Source of the DNA: Pacificimonas aurantium
GTDB taxonomy: Bacteria > Pseudomonadota > Alphaproteobacteria > Sphingomonadales > Sphingomonadaceae
Length of the DNA stretch: 64,000 nucleotides
Reading direction: 5' to 3'
NCBI RefSeq assembly: GCF_020092905.1
Contig: NZ_JAGSGB010000001.1
Coordinates: 372,001-436,000, forward strand
The notes beneath the pieces are model-generated. The model ran no database searches. It was not told the DNA's origin and was given only the letters and a program-made list of their open reading frames with translations. Below, piece by piece: positions 6,887 to 16,005 of the stretch. Position numbers and translations under genes: made by a program. The first letter of the stretch is position 1. Each line of letters starts with the position of its first letter.

Positions 6887-7828
6887 ATGCGCGACCTGAG
6901 TTACATGCTGGCCATTCCGGAGGTCACCTACGGCACCGCCCCGGTGATGGCCGCCGCCAGCGACACGATGGAGATCTTCGACTACCGGCCGGAGCCCGCC
7001 ATCTACGACGAACAGCCGCGCCGGGCAGCCCGCATCTTCCCAGGCGCCCGCGCCGCGGTGATGACGCGCGGCCGGCAGCGTCATGTCTTCAAATATGACC
7101 TGCGCGGATCCGGAACGGCGACGGTTCCGCCGCGCTGGACGCGGTTCCTGCGCGCCTCGATGTTCGGCGAAGCCGTCCCTGCGGCCGACAAGGTCGATTA
7201 TCCGCTGCTCAGCAGCGAGGATGGCGGAAGCCTTGCCCTGATCGGCCAGAAGGACAAGCTTCGCATGACCCCCGCGGGCGTGCGCGGAAACAACCGCTTC
7301 GTCTTCGAAGAAGGGCAGACCCCCTATGGCGAAGCCGACTTTCTGGGCCTCCTCCCTGCGCTTCCAACGTCGCAGGCCCCCGGCGCGCCGGTCTATCCGT
7401 CAGAGCCCGCCTCGGAGCCGGTATCGACCGAGAACACCTCCTTCGCGATCAACGGCTTCGCGCTGCTGCTGCGCTCCTTCACCCTCGATCTCGGCATGAA
7501 GACGAGCTTTCGCAGCCTGGTCGGCGGCAAGCGGGTCATCTTCGACAGCAACCAGTCCGGCGACCGGCGTGAGCTTGGCGGCCGCATCGTCGCCGAGTTG
7601 CCCGATCCGGCGGTGAAGTCCTTTTTCCAGCAGATCGATCAGCAGACGCCCGTATCGCTGAGCTTCCTTCACGGCAGCGAAGAGGGCCGCCGCATCGGCA
7701 TTGCCAGCGGCCAGATGCACCTGAAGCCGATCTCGCTGTCGGACGAGCAGGGGCAGCTGATGATGACGGCCGACTACAAGCTCGTGCCGATCGCGACCAA
7801 CATCGACGTCGTTCTGACGACGAGCTGA
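6887..7828 (+). CDS. Phage tail tube protein, 313 aa
   Basis: It lies directly before the frameshifting tail chaperone and tape-measure genes, the standard place for the tail tube. The N-terminus reads MRDLSYMLAIPEVTYGTAP, a common opening of tube proteins, and the body is beta-rich. Length is 313 aa. There is no adjacent sheath gene, which supports a non-contractile tail. The assignment rests mainly on position and the N-terminal pattern. Confidence 0.7.
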   Translation: MRDLSYMLAIPEVTYGTAPVMAAASDTMEIFDYRPEPAIYDEQPRRAARIFPGARAAVMTRGRQRHVFKYDLRGSGTATVPPRWTRFLRASMFGEAVPAADKVDYPLLSSEDGGSLALIGQKDKLRMTPAGVRGNNRFVFEEGQTPYGEADFLGLLPALPTSQAPGAPVYPSEPASEPVSTENTSFAINGFALLLRSFTLDLGMKTSFRSLVGGKRVIFDSNQSGDRRELGGRIVAELPDPAVKSFFQQIDQQTPVSLSFLHGSEEGRRIGIASGQMHLKPISLSDEQGQLMMTADYKLVPIATNIDVVLTTS

Positions 7829-7834
7829 GCCGCC

Positions 7835-8338
7835 ATGTTCGTCCTGAAACGCGAAGCGGCCGTCTGGTGGCCGGTTGTCTGGCACGGCGCCTCCTCGGAG
7901 GAACCCGGTGCGATCGTCGAGAACCGGCTGGACGTGAAGTTCCGGCGCCGAGAGCGAAGCGACCTGAAGAGGATCTTCGGCGGGGCCTATGAAGCTGCCA
8001 GTTCCTCGAAGGGCCTCGATCTGCAATTCGGCGACCCGGCAACGGACAGGCTGATCTTTGACGAGCTGGTTTCGAGCTGGCGCGGCCTCCTCGACGAGGA
8101 CGGCCGCAACGAGTTGCCCTGCGCCGACCCCTATATCGGTCAAATGATCGAGTTGCCCGGCTTCATGGCGGCGCTGTCGCTCGCCTACATGAAGTTCGCC
8201 GGCGGCATCGAGGAGACCAGGCGGGGAAACTTGAAAGGGTCGCCCGCTGGTGGGCCGGCGACCGAACCGACCGAAGCGGCGGAGACGACCCGGCAGACTG
8301 GGACGACCGCGCCCGAGCGCTCGCCGAATGGGACCTGA
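7835..8338 (+). CDS. Tail assembly chaperone, zero-frame product (lambda gpG-type), 167 aa
   Basis: This gene occupies the slot between tail tube and tape measure where long-tailed phages encode the G/GT chaperone pair. Residues 1-132 are an ordinary folded domain (FKLKREAAVWWPV-type start, DPYIGQMIELPGFMAALSLAYMKFAGG). From residue 133 the zero frame becomes low-complexity (PAGGPATEPTEAAETTRQTGTTAPERSPNG), as expected of a tail read only when ribosomes do not shift. A canonical slippery heptamer is at codons 130-132. Confidence 0.8.
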   Translation: MFVLKREAAVWWPVVWHGASSEEPGAIVENRLDVKFRRRERSDLKRIFGGAYEAASSSKGLDLQFGDPATDRLIFDELVSSWRGLLDEDGRNELPCADPYIGQMIELPGFMAALSLAYMKFAGGIEETRRGNLKGSPAGGPATEPTEAAETTRQTGTTAPERSPNGT

Positions 8339-8649
8339 GTTCCGCCGAGATCGAAGCGCAGCTCGGTCCCCGTCCCTCCAGCGGCGACAGCAGCCTGGAG
8401 CTTCAGGCCGACGAGGAGGGGCAGGTGGCGCTGCTGTTTCTGGCGATGGACACGCAGTGGCGCTGGACCGGCGACGGCTGCCGCACGGGCCTCGACTACA
8501 CTGCGCTGCAGGCAGTGGCAGAGCTGAACGGCCTCAACCTGTCGGGCGGTCCGCAGTTCATGGCCGAACTGCGCGCGATGGAGCGCGCCGCCATCAAGGT
8601 CTTTCAGGAGCGGCGGCTGCAAGCGCTGCGCGACGCCGCACGGCGGTGA
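7835..8649 (+). CDS. Tail assembly chaperone, -1 frameshift fusion (gpGT-type), 271 aa
   Basis: Join of 7835-8230 and 8230-8649. After slipping back one base at G GGA AAC, the -1 frame reads LERVARWWAGDRTDRSGG and continues without a stop through DDRARALAEWDLSSAEIEAQLG to a DUF1799-like segment (ALLFLAMDTQWRWTGDGCRTGLDYTAL). That downstream segment has no convincing start and ribosome site of its own: the first ATG, at 8446, is inside the conserved part, and a GTG at 8425 lacks support. The fusion binds the tape measure during tail assembly in the lambda system. The arrangement is seen; the shift itself is inferred. Confidence 0.8.
8224..8230 (+). other. Slippery heptamer GGGAAAC for -1 programmed frameshift
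   Basis: The bases read G GGA AAC in the zero frame (codons for Gly131 and Asn132), fitting the X XXY YYZ rule, and closely resemble lambda's GGGAAAG. The only other similar string nearby (AAAGGGT, 8234-8240) is not in the right frame. Confidence 0.8.
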
Positions 8650-8662
8650 CTGGGCGGGCGCC

Positions 8663-11638
8663 ATGACCGATCTCGATCTCAGGCTGCGGCTCCGCGCCGA
8701 CGGCTTCGGCCTGGTCGGGCAGGAAGTGCGCCAGGCAGCCGAGGCCGTCGAGAGCCTGGGCGAAGCCGGCCAGCGCGGCAGTCAGGGCATGACGGCAGCC
8801 GACCGGGAAGCACGGCAGGCCGGCCGCAGCGCACAGGAGCTCGGCCGGTCGACCGAAGCAGCCACGCGCAGTCAGCGAGATTTGTCCGAAGCTGCACGCG
8901 CCACCGCCGGGGCAGTCGGGGCACTCGATGCCAGCATCGACCAGTCGTCTCTGTCGATGGGCGAACAGGCGCGCCTCGCAAAGTCACTCGAGCAGGCTTT
9001 TCGCGGTGTGATGGTTCCGCAGAACCGGGTGACCCAAAGCGCCGGTCAGCAGCGCGCGATGATGCAGAACCTGTCCTTCCAAATCCAGGACGTGTCGCAA
9101 CAGTTCGCTCTTGGCGTCAGCCCGATGACGATCTTTGCGCAGCAGGGTGGACAGGTGGCCTATGCCATGCAGGGCCTGGGCGGCGGGCTGGGGCGCGTGG
9201 CAGCCTTTCTCTCCGGTCCGTTCGGGGCGGCGATGCTCGGCGGGGTCACGGTCGTCGCGGCGCTTACCACGGCCTTCCTGCAAAGCCGCGCCGCTGCCGA
9301 TGATCACACCGATGCCACGAAGGAAGTCATCCGCGTCACCACGATCGCGGAGGAGGTCGAGCGGGCCTACAAGGCGGCGCTCGGCGAGAGCGTGCTCACC
9401 TCCGAAGAGGCAGCGGCTGCCGCCTTGGATCTCGCCTATTCGCGCCGGGAAGAATCGCTGCAGACGCTCGCGGCTGCGCAGGCTGCGTTGGAGAAGGCCA
9501 GGGCCGACGCCGAACTTGCGCGGATCGCCCGTGCCGTAGCCGGCGGGAATGGCGCCGGCGGAAGCGTTGCAGCGGCAACGGTTTCCGCCGCCCAGGGCTC
9601 GCGGATCGCGGCTGCCGAGGAGCGGCTCGCCTTGGCTCGAAAGGCGGTCGACGAGGCTAACCTTGCCGTCATTAAGACCTCGACCCGGCTGGAAGCCATT
9701 CGGGAAGATCAGGCGGCGCGCGAGGAGAAGCGCACCCAGCGCGAGGCGGAACTCGCCGAGCGGCTGGCTGACCGTCGCGAGAAGGCCGCCGAAAAGGCTG
9801 CGGAGGCAGACATCCGGGCGGCCGAACGGGCCGAGGGCGCCACCGCGCGCTGGATCGAGCAAATCGAGAAGATCGCCGACACGGATCTGGCGCGCCAGCA
9901 GCAGGACCTGGACCGCCTCGCCGCCGCCTATGACCCTATTACCGTTGCCGCTGCGAAGTACCGCGAGGAACTGGAGAAGATCGCGCGCTTCGAACGCCTG
10001 GGCAGCATCAGCGCCGAACAAGCCGACCGCTACCGCGCCGGTGCCGGTGCCGCGCAGGCCGACGCGATCGACCGCTATCTGCGCGACCAGGCGCCAGAGA
10101 TATTCGAAGAGAATGGAGCGCGCGCCGGCGCGGCATTCGCGCGCGAGGCGCTGGTGCGCGCCGAAGCGATCGGACAGCTGATCGGCGGCAAGGCCGGCGA
10201 CATGATCGCGGTCGCGGTTGGGCTCATCTCGGGCTCTCAGTCGGGCGACTTTACCGCCCTGGGCGGCAGGTCCGGCGGTGCCGCGACGCTTCTTGCGGAA
10301 ATCTTCGGCAAGAATGGAGAATTCCGCGACGGCCTCGAGGAAGTGCTCGGCGGCATTCTTCCCGACGGCGGCGAGCTCACCGGCGGGATCGAGACGCTGC
10401 TGAACGGGTTGGGGATCGAAGGATCGCTCGGCTCGATCGGCGGGCGGGCAGCGGGCGGCGCGGCGATCGGAACGCTGGCCGGCGGTGCGCTCGACCTGCT
10501 GGGTGTCAACTCGTCCGGCACAGGGGCTTCGCTGGGCGGCGCTGCCGGGGCGCTCGTCGGCGGTTCAGTCGGCGCACTGCTGGGCTCGGTCGCTGGCGGC
10601 CTTCTGGGCGGCTTGTTCGGCGGAGGAAAGGACGTCGGAGAGGCAACGATCAACCAGATCGGCGCCCCGCTACGCATTGAATCGAACGACGACGAGCACC
10701 GCGCGGCCGCTGTGGCTGTTGCAAATGCGGTGACCGAGGGCATCCAGAATATTGCCCAGGCACTGGGCGGCGACGTGGGCAGCGGAGCGGTTTCCGTCAG
10801 CGTGCGAAACGGCAACTACCGGCTCGACAAGACCGGCCGGTCGCTCTCTTCCACGAAGAACGGCGCGATCGACTTTGGCCAAGATGCGGAGGGCATCAAG
10901 AACGCCGCGATCGCCGACCTGATATCCGACGGCGCCATCACCGGAATCAGTGCGGCCGTCCGCCGTGCGTTGAGTTCCTCGCCCGACCTGGAAGACGCGC
11001 TGGCGGAGGCGCTGCAGGTCAAGGCGATTGAAGGCGAGCTGAATGCGGCTTTCAATCCGTTCCTGGAAGCTACGGCCGACTTCGAGCGCCAGGCAGCCGA
11101 GCGCGTTCGGATCGCCCGTGAATATGGCTTCGATGTGGTCGAGATCGAGCGCAGGAACGCCGAGGACCGGGTGCGGCTGCACGAGCAGCTGCTCGACAGG
11201 CAAGTCGGGTCGCTGAGGACCTTTCTCGATGATCTGGAATTCGGCTCATTGGCCGAAGGTTCGGCGACGGACCAGCGCGCGAAGGTGAAGTCGGAGATCG
11301 AGACCCTGCGCGCCGATCTCGATCCGACCGACGCAGAGGCGAATGCGCGGCTCGCCTCGCTGCTGCGCCGGTTTCTTGACCTGTCCGCCGAAGCGGGCGG
11401 TACGGCGGGCAGCCTGGCCGAGGATCGCGCCTACGCCCGGGCCGCCGCAACAGACGTCGTCAGCGAAGCGGAACGCCAGCTTGCGGAGGCCGAAAAGCAG
11501 ACGGCCCAGCTCGACGAGCTCAACGACCAGGTCGCCGAACTGAACACGATCGTCGCCGACCTGCGCCGTTCTTTCGAGGCCGGAGCGTTCGGGGGTTCCG
11601 GGCGCGGCGGCTACAACTTCAACGTGAGCGCGCCCTAA
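8663..11638 (+). CDS. Tail tape measure protein, 991 aa
   Basis: This is the longest prophage gene and follows the chaperone. The N-terminal about 130 residues are helical and Gln/Ala-rich, with MMQNLSFQIQDVSQQFALGVSPMTIFAQQGGQVAYAMQG (about 132-172) typical of tape-measure proteins. Next come a hydrophobic segment (about 180-212, FLSGPFGAAMLGGVTVVAAL), a long Ala/Glu/Arg coiled coil (about 240-480), a Gly/Ala-rich hydrophobic region (about 580-660, GGAAGALVGGSVGALLGSVAGGLLGGLFGG) and another helical stretch. It sets tail length; using the rough rule of 0.15 nm per residue the tail would be near 150 nm. The stop overlaps the next start. Confidence 0.9.
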   Translation: MTDLDLRLRLRADGFGLVGQEVRQAAEAVESLGEAGQRGSQGMTAADREARQAGRSAQELGRSTEAATRSQRDLSEAARATAGAVGALDASIDQSSLSMGEQARLAKSLEQAFRGVMVPQNRVTQSAGQQRAMMQNLSFQIQDVSQQFALGVSPMTIFAQQGGQVAYAMQGLGGGLGRVAAFLSGPFGAAMLGGVTVVAALTTAFLQSRAAADDHTDATKEVIRVTTIAEEVERAYKAALGESVLTSEEAAAAALDLAYSRREESLQTLAAAQAALEKARADAELARIARAVAGGNGAGGSVAAATVSAAQGSRIAAAEERLALARKAVDEANLAVIKTSTRLEAIREDQAAREEKRTQREAELAERLADRREKAAEKAAEADIRAAERAEGATARWIEQIEKIADTDLARQQQDLDRLAAAYDPITVAAAKYREELEKIARFERLGSISAEQADRYRAGAGAAQADAIDRYLRDQAPEIFEENGARAGAAFAREALVRAEAIGQLIGGKAGDMIAVAVGLISGSQSGDFTALGGRSGGAATLLAEIFGKNGEFRDGLEEVLGGILPDGGELTGGIETLLNGLGIEGSLGSIGGRAAGGAAIGTLAGGALDLLGVNSSGTGASLGGAAGALVGGSVGALLGSVAGGLLGGLFGGGKDVGEATINQIGAPLRIESNDDEHRAAAVAVANAVTEGIQNIAQALGGDVGSGAVSVSVRNGNYRLDKTGRSLSSTKNGAIDFGQDAEGIKNAAIADLISDGAITGISAAVRRALSSSPDLEDALAEALQVKAIEGELNAAFNPFLEATADFERQAAERVRIAREYGFDVVEIERRNAEDRVRLHEQLLDRQVGSLRTFLDDLEFGSLAEGSATDQRAKVKSEIETLRADLDPTDAEANARLASLLRRFLDLSAEAGGTAGSLAEDRAYARAAATDVVSEAERQLAEAEKQTAQLDELNDQVAELNTIVADLRRSFEAGAFGGSGRGGYNFNVSAP

Positions 11639-14346
11639 TGAGCGCGGCGATCGCCCTCCTGACATTGCGGCCGCGCGACCCCTCGACGGGTGCGGTTACG
11701 CCGATCTGCATCGCAGCTGGCGGCGCGCGCGACCCTTATCCGCAAGGCGACCCTCCGACCTGGGCCGGCCTTGCCGAGGTGCCCGAGATCGGAGCCGAGC
11801 TGTCCTACGACAGCCAGCGGCTTGGCGGCGAGATGGCGCCGCGGCAATTCACCGCCGTCTGGACGCCGGGCGATGCGGCGAGGACGGCGCTGGCGCGCGA
11901 CCTTTACTGGCCGGGAGCGGAGGCCGTTCTCGAACGGCGGGTAGAGGGCGTCTCCGGCGCGGCTACCCGCATTCTGACCGGACGCGTGACGGCGGAGAGC
12001 TGGCGGGACGGGCAGCTGTCCCTCACCATCGCCGACCGGGTTGCGGATCTGGCGGTCCCGCTCATCGGCACAAGCTTCTCAGGAACCGGCGATCTCGAAG
12101 GCGATGAGGGGGCCGAAGGACGGCTGAAGCGCCGTAGTTTCGGGACGGTCCATAATGTCGAGCTGTTGCCGCTGATCGCCGCGGAGAACCTGTACGAAGC
12201 CGGCGACCCTGCACGGCCGCTGCAGGCATTCGGAGAGATACGCGACCGCGGCTATCCGGCGGACGCGGCGAAGATTCAGGAGGTTTCGTGGCAGGGAAGC
12301 ATGGCCGCGACGCTTGCCGCGCTCCGCGCCGTCGACCTGGGCGAGGGCACCACGCATCTCGGTGCTGCCGCGCCTTCAATCGCCTGCGTGAAATGGTGGA
12401 CGCGGCCCTCCGGCCCGCTGACCGCCGACATCGAAGGCGAAACAGAAGGCGGCTTCGCAGAGACCGCGGCCGAGATTGCCGCCCAGCTGATTGCGGCGGG
12501 CGGCGGTCCGGCCCTCGCAGCCGGCACACTCGCGGCGGCAACAGCGGCACGGCCCGGTGCGGCAGGACTGCACGTCGGCAAGGCCGCCACCGTTGCCGAG
12601 ATCCTGCAGCTGCTGCTGTCGGGTGTCTCGCTGTTCTGGCGTGTGACGCCAGACGGGGAAATCGAGCTTGGCGAATGGACCTTCGGCGCGCCGGAGGCTG
12701 CCTTTTCTTCCGAAGGCTATGAGCGGCTGCAGACCTTTGCCCCGGTCGCCGCGGTGGATCTCGGCTACCGGCAAAATTACCGCGTTCACAGCGGAGGGGA
12801 GATCGTCGACGCGGCGGCGCAGCGCTTCGTCGGTCCCTTCGACGAGACGCGCGAATATCGGCGCGGCGACATCGCGTCCGAGGAAGGCAGCCTCTACGAA
12901 TATATTCATCCCGAGCCTGCCGCAGGGACGTCGCTCGACGATGCGGCGCGCTGGAAGGAAGTCCTGCTCGCCGAAACCGGCCTGCGGTTCCGCGGTGTGT
13001 GGTCATCGGCGAACATCGCCTATCTGACGAACGACTTCGTCACCCATGAGAACAAGAGCTGGCGGGCAAAGGCCGACCATGTCTCGGGGCCGTCCCTGGC
13101 GCCGCCGAACGGGACCTACTGGGAACTGGTTCTAGAAGGCGGGACAACGCCGATCACCTTCGATGCGAGCCCGCCGGTCATATCGCTTTCGCTGGACGAG
13201 CTGGGCCAGCCGATCGACCCGCTCCCGCGCTACTCGGTTCTGAAGGTGTTTCAGGGCGAGGAAGAGATAACCGGCGACGCGAGCCTCTCGGCCCTGGTCG
13301 ACACGAACTGCGACGCGGCAATCTTCGGCACGACGTTCCGCCTCGACGACATCGACACCGGCGACACCGAGGGCTCGATGCAGGCGCTCCTCTACGCGCG
13401 CGGTCAGACCCGAGAGGTTCGCATCGACTGGGTCGGCGCCCGGCACGGCGAGAAGGGCGACGAGGGCACCTCGCCCTTTCGCATCACAGCGGACCCGCCG
13501 GTTATTCTGATCGAGGCGGACGAGAATGGCTATCCAGTCAGCGGTTCGCTTCCTGCCCTCACCACCCTGACCGCGAAGCGCGGCAGCGAGGATATCACAG
13601 CCTCCGCCTCCTACAGCGCGGTACAGGGTGCAGGCTGCGTCGCCGACGAAGCGGACGAGACGCTTTCCGTCATCTCGGTGAGTGCGGAGAGCGGATCGAT
13701 CTCGATCCTGGTCAGTCATCAGGGCGAAAGCGACCGGTTCTTCGTGCCCTTCCGCGTCGTCAAGAAAGGCGAGGCGGGCGACGATGGCGGCGAGACGCGC
13801 TTCGCCTACAAGCGCTCGACATCGCCCGATCCGGCAAAGCCCGGCAGTACGACCAGCTGGCCGCCCTCGGGCTGGGTTTCGGATCCAGCACTGGCAAGCG
13901 GGCTCGGCCCCCTCTTCATCGTTGCCGGCGAGCGGGCGCAGGGCGGTTCCTTCTACGTGACAGTGAAGCCCGTTCTCCACGAGCCACTGCCCTACGACGC
14001 CGCGTTCGTCGCCGTGAACCTTGGCTTCGGTACGTCGTCGATCATCGAGTTCGCCCTCGCGGCCGGGGAATCGCGAACCGTTTATGCCCAGGCGAGTCTG
14101 CCGACACCGACCGGCTCGGGCGGGTTCAGCTGCGAGATCGAGTACGGCGAGATCAACGGTGCCTGGACCGCCGATGCCGGCGAAACCGAAACCTACAGCT
14201 CCGGCAGTCCGGCGGTCGCAACCCACACCCTGATCATCACCAATTCGTCCAGCGTGACGAAGAGCTTCCGCATCCGCGGCACGATCCTCCGGTCCAACAC
14301 CGGCACCGGTCCCGTCAACCAAGCCGAAAGCCAGCTGCGCGTATGA
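11638..14346 (+). CDS. Tail tip / host-recognition protein with carbohydrate-binding-like modules, 902 aa
   Basis: It directly follows the tape measure and overlaps it by 1 base. The N-terminal about 380 residues look like a baseplate or tip hub. Two short aromatic modules follow, about 398-442 (YRRGDIASEEGSLYEYIHP ... WKEVLL) and about 450-500 (YLTNDFVTHENKSWRAK ... YWELV), with the spacing of chitin-binding/CBM5-12-type repeats. The rest consists of Ig-like beta repeats (two copies of a PFRITADPPVILIEADENGYP-type strand pattern, about 505 and 615) separated by GEKGDEG/KKGEAGDDG linkers. The architecture fits a tail fibre that contacts surface polysaccharide. Exact subunit identity is uncertain. 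Confidence 0.7.
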   Translation: MSAAIALLTLRPRDPSTGAVTPICIAAGGARDPYPQGDPPTWAGLAEVPEIGAELSYDSQRLGGEMAPRQFTAVWTPGDAARTALARDLYWPGAEAVLERRVEGVSGAATRILTGRVTAESWRDGQLSLTIADRVADLAVPLIGTSFSGTGDLEGDEGAEGRLKRRSFGTVHNVELLPLIAAENLYEAGDPARPLQAFGEIRDRGYPADAAKIQEVSWQGSMAATLAALRAVDLGEGTTHLGAAAPSIACVKWWTRPSGPLTADIEGETEGGFAETAAEIAAQLIAAGGGPALAAGTLAAATAARPGAAGLHVGKAATVAEILQLLLSGVSLFWRVTPDGEIELGEWTFGAPEAAFSSEGYERLQTFAPVAAVDLGYRQNYRVHSGGEIVDAAAQRFVGPFDETREYRRGDIASEEGSLYEYIHPEPAAGTSLDDAARWKEVLLAETGLRFRGVWSSANIAYLTNDFVTHENKSWRAKADHVSGPSLAPPNGTYWELVLEGGTTPITFDASPPVISLSLDELGQPIDPLPRYSVLKVFQGEEEITGDASLSALVDTNCDAAIFGTTFRLDDIDTGDTEGSMQALLYARGQTREVRIDWVGARHGEKGDEGTSPFRITADPPVILIEADENGYPVSGSLPALTTLTAKRGSEDITASASYSAVQGAGCVADEADETLSVISVSAESGSISILVSHQGESDRFFVPFRVVKKGEAGDDGGETRFAYKRSTSPDPAKPGSTTSWPPSGWVSDPALASGLGPLFIVAGERAQGGSFYVTVKPVLHEPLPYDAAFVAVNLGFGTSSIIEFALAAGESRTVYAQASLPTPTGSGGFSCEIEYGEINGAWTADAGETETYSSGSPAVATHTLIITNSSSVTKSFRIRGTILRSNTGTGPVNQAESQLRV

Positions 14347-14933
14347 GACGCTTCCTCCTGTTCGAAAGCCAGACCGGGGCCCCGATCGGCGGCCTTCATC
14401 CCGAACCGCCTGTGCCCGGCCAGGGCGAGGAGGTTGCGCGGGTGCCGCGCTCGGCTCTGGAACAGCCGCCGACGACCGCCTGGGACCCCGCGCGCCGCGG
14501 CTTCTATGACATTCCGGGCGAAGAGCCGGTCCGCGACGGACCAGCCGTGGCCGCTACGCTGCTCGACGCCGCGAAAGCCGCTTCCCGGCACCGTGTCCGG
14601 CGAAGCCGCCTGCGCGCGGAGGATGCAGGCTTCGACATGCCTTTCGGACGGGTCCAGTCGGACCCGGTCTCGCGCAGCCGAATCCGCACGGCTGTCATCG
14701 CTGCACTCGGTTATCTCGCCCGGCCCGCCGAAGCGCCCTTTTTCCGCGCCTGGACCCTTGCCGACAACAGCGCCGCCGCGCTCGATGCAGAGGGGGTCGT
14801 TGAGCTGGGCGCAGGGCTCGACCGGCACCTGATGGCTTGCCACGAGCGCGCGCAGCAGCTGCGCGCCGAGATCGACGCTGCCGAAACCGATCCCGAGTTG
14901 GCAGCCGTCTGCGTCGGGGAGGGCTGGCCATGA
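14343..14933 (+). CDS. Tail fibre-associated protein with DUF4376-like C-terminus, 196 aa
   Basis: It overlaps the preceding gene by 4 bases. The N-terminus (MRRFLLFESQTGAPIGGLHPEPPVPGQGEEVARVPRSALEQPPTTAWDPARRGFYDIPG) looks like a fibre-end leader. The C-terminal about 60 residues (WTLADNSAAALDAEGVVELGAGLDRHLMACHERAQQLRAEIDAA) match the DUF4376 pattern found in tail fibre or assembly proteins (ADNS...L...V..L....H...CH.RA..L...I). The role is probably in fibre structure or attachment. Confidence 0.6.
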   Translation: MRRFLLFESQTGAPIGGLHPEPPVPGQGEEVARVPRSALEQPPTTAWDPARRGFYDIPGEEPVRDGPAVAATLLDAAKAASRHRVRRSRLRAEDAGFDMPFGRVQSDPVSRSRIRTAVIAALGYLARPAEAPFFRAWTLADNSAAALDAEGVVELGAGLDRHLMACHERAQQLRAEIDAAETDPELAAVCVGEGWP

Positions 14934-15265
14934 GCCTGAGTGCCGGTACCGCCAGCTATCTCCGCGCGCCTAACCTGGTCGCGAGCGCGTCCTCGGGACA
15001 TGCCGACGCGTTCGGAGCCGAAGCGCAGCGCGTCGAGGTCGCGTCGCCGCTGGTCGCGCGGGCGGACGCGCAGGCGGAGGCGGGCCGGCAACTCGCGTTT
15101 CGCGCCGGTCCGATGGTGAAGGAACGCCACCGGGTCGCCGGCGAGCATGACGAGCTGGTCGGCCGTACCGTCTCGATCAACGGCGAGGATGCCTTCGTCC
15201 TGGGGGCGCGGCCGGAACGCGGTCGCACAACGACCCTCCTCACCGTGTTGCGGAGGCTCGGCTGA
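14930..15265 (+). CDS. Small prophage tail-region protein, 111 aa
   Basis: The ATG at 14930 overlaps the previous TGA; the frame is open further upstream but that part shadows the preceding gene. The sequence is MSLSAGTASYLRAPNLVASASSGHADAFGAEAQRVEVASPLVARADAQAEAGRQLAF, then a basic C-terminus ending in PERGRTTTLLTVLRRLG. I do not recognise a family. Its position between fibre genes suggests a minor tail component or chaperone. Confidence 0.6.
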   Translation: MSLSAGTASYLRAPNLVASASSGHADAFGAEAQRVEVASPLVARADAQAEAGRQLAFRAGPMVKERHRVAGEHDELVGRTVSINGEDAFVLGARPERGRTTTLLTVLRRLG

Positions 15266-16005
15266 TGGGTCTTATTCTTCTGGAGCCGATCGCCTTCGCG
15301 GACGTCGCCGCGGACAGCGGAACCGGCGACCAATTCTTCCAGTCGCGCGACCCCAAGGAATCCTGGACCGGGGCCGGCAGTTCCGACCCGGCCGAAATCT
15401 ACATCGATCTCGGCGCCGCCCGTGCCTTCGACACGATCGCGTTCGTGAATACGGTCGCGACGGGAATGACAGTCGAGGTCGACGGCGGCGCCAGCTACCA
15501 GACAGAGCTCTTACCTGGCGATGCGCTGGCGGAGATCGGTAGCCCGCATCGGGGATGCTTCATCCGGCGATTTTCCGGCCTGCAGATCGAGCGCTATCTC
15601 CGGGTCACATTTACCCCCACGACCGCCGTCCCGGCCTGCGCGCGGATCGTCCTCAGCCGCGCCCTGACGACCGGCTGGGACCGCGAGTTCGGTTACGGTC
15701 GCAAACGCGGGAGCACGGGCTCGGCCGAACGGCTCGCCAGCGGCGGCTTCGCAGTCCAGCCAGGTGCACGCTTTGCCGAACTCAGCTGGACTTGGGGTGA
15801 CCTTTCCGACGAGGAGCTGGCCGCGATTTGGGACCTGACCGGTCGGCTGGGGACTGAAGACCCGCTCGTGGTGGCAGAGGACGACGCCGGCGCGACCTAT
15901 TTCGCCCGCGGCGTTCATTACGGCCTGTTCGGCCGCTTCGAACGATATGGCCGCCGGGAAGGCGAGAAGAGCCGCTGGGCCTTCGAGCTGCGCGAATGGG
16001 TCTAG
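15265..16005 (+). CDS. Minor tail protein, beta-rich, 246 aa
   Basis: It starts one base before the previous stop ends. The first about 130 residues have a discoidin/galactose-binding-like beta layout (DPAEIYIDLGAARAFDTIAFVNTVATGMTVEVDGG ... RYLRVTFTPT), suggesting a carbohydrate-binding jelly roll. The second half (ERLASGGFAVQPGARFAELSWTWGDLSDEELAAIWDL) resembles minor tail proteins that compare measured profiles along a sheet. The C-terminus overlaps the end of a small minus-strand gene by a few bases. A tip or receptor-binding role is likely but inferred. Confidence 0.6.
   Translation: MGLILLEPIAFADVAADSGTGDQFFQSRDPKESWTGAGSSDPAEIYIDLGAARAFDTIAFVNTVATGMTVEVDGGASYQTELLPGDALAEIGSPHRGCFIRRFSGLQIERYLRVTFTPTTAVPACARIVLSRALTTGWDREFGYGRKRGSTGSAERLASGGFAVQPGARFAELSWTWGDLSDEELAAIWDLTGRLGTEDPLVVAEDDAGATYFARGVHYGLFGRFERYGRREGEKSRWAFELREWV

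Noticed and set aside
8425-8649. Independent 74-aa gene at GTG 8425
   Set aside because: No ribosome site and the coding signal extends upstream in the same frame to the slippery site, so it is better explained as the frameshift extension.
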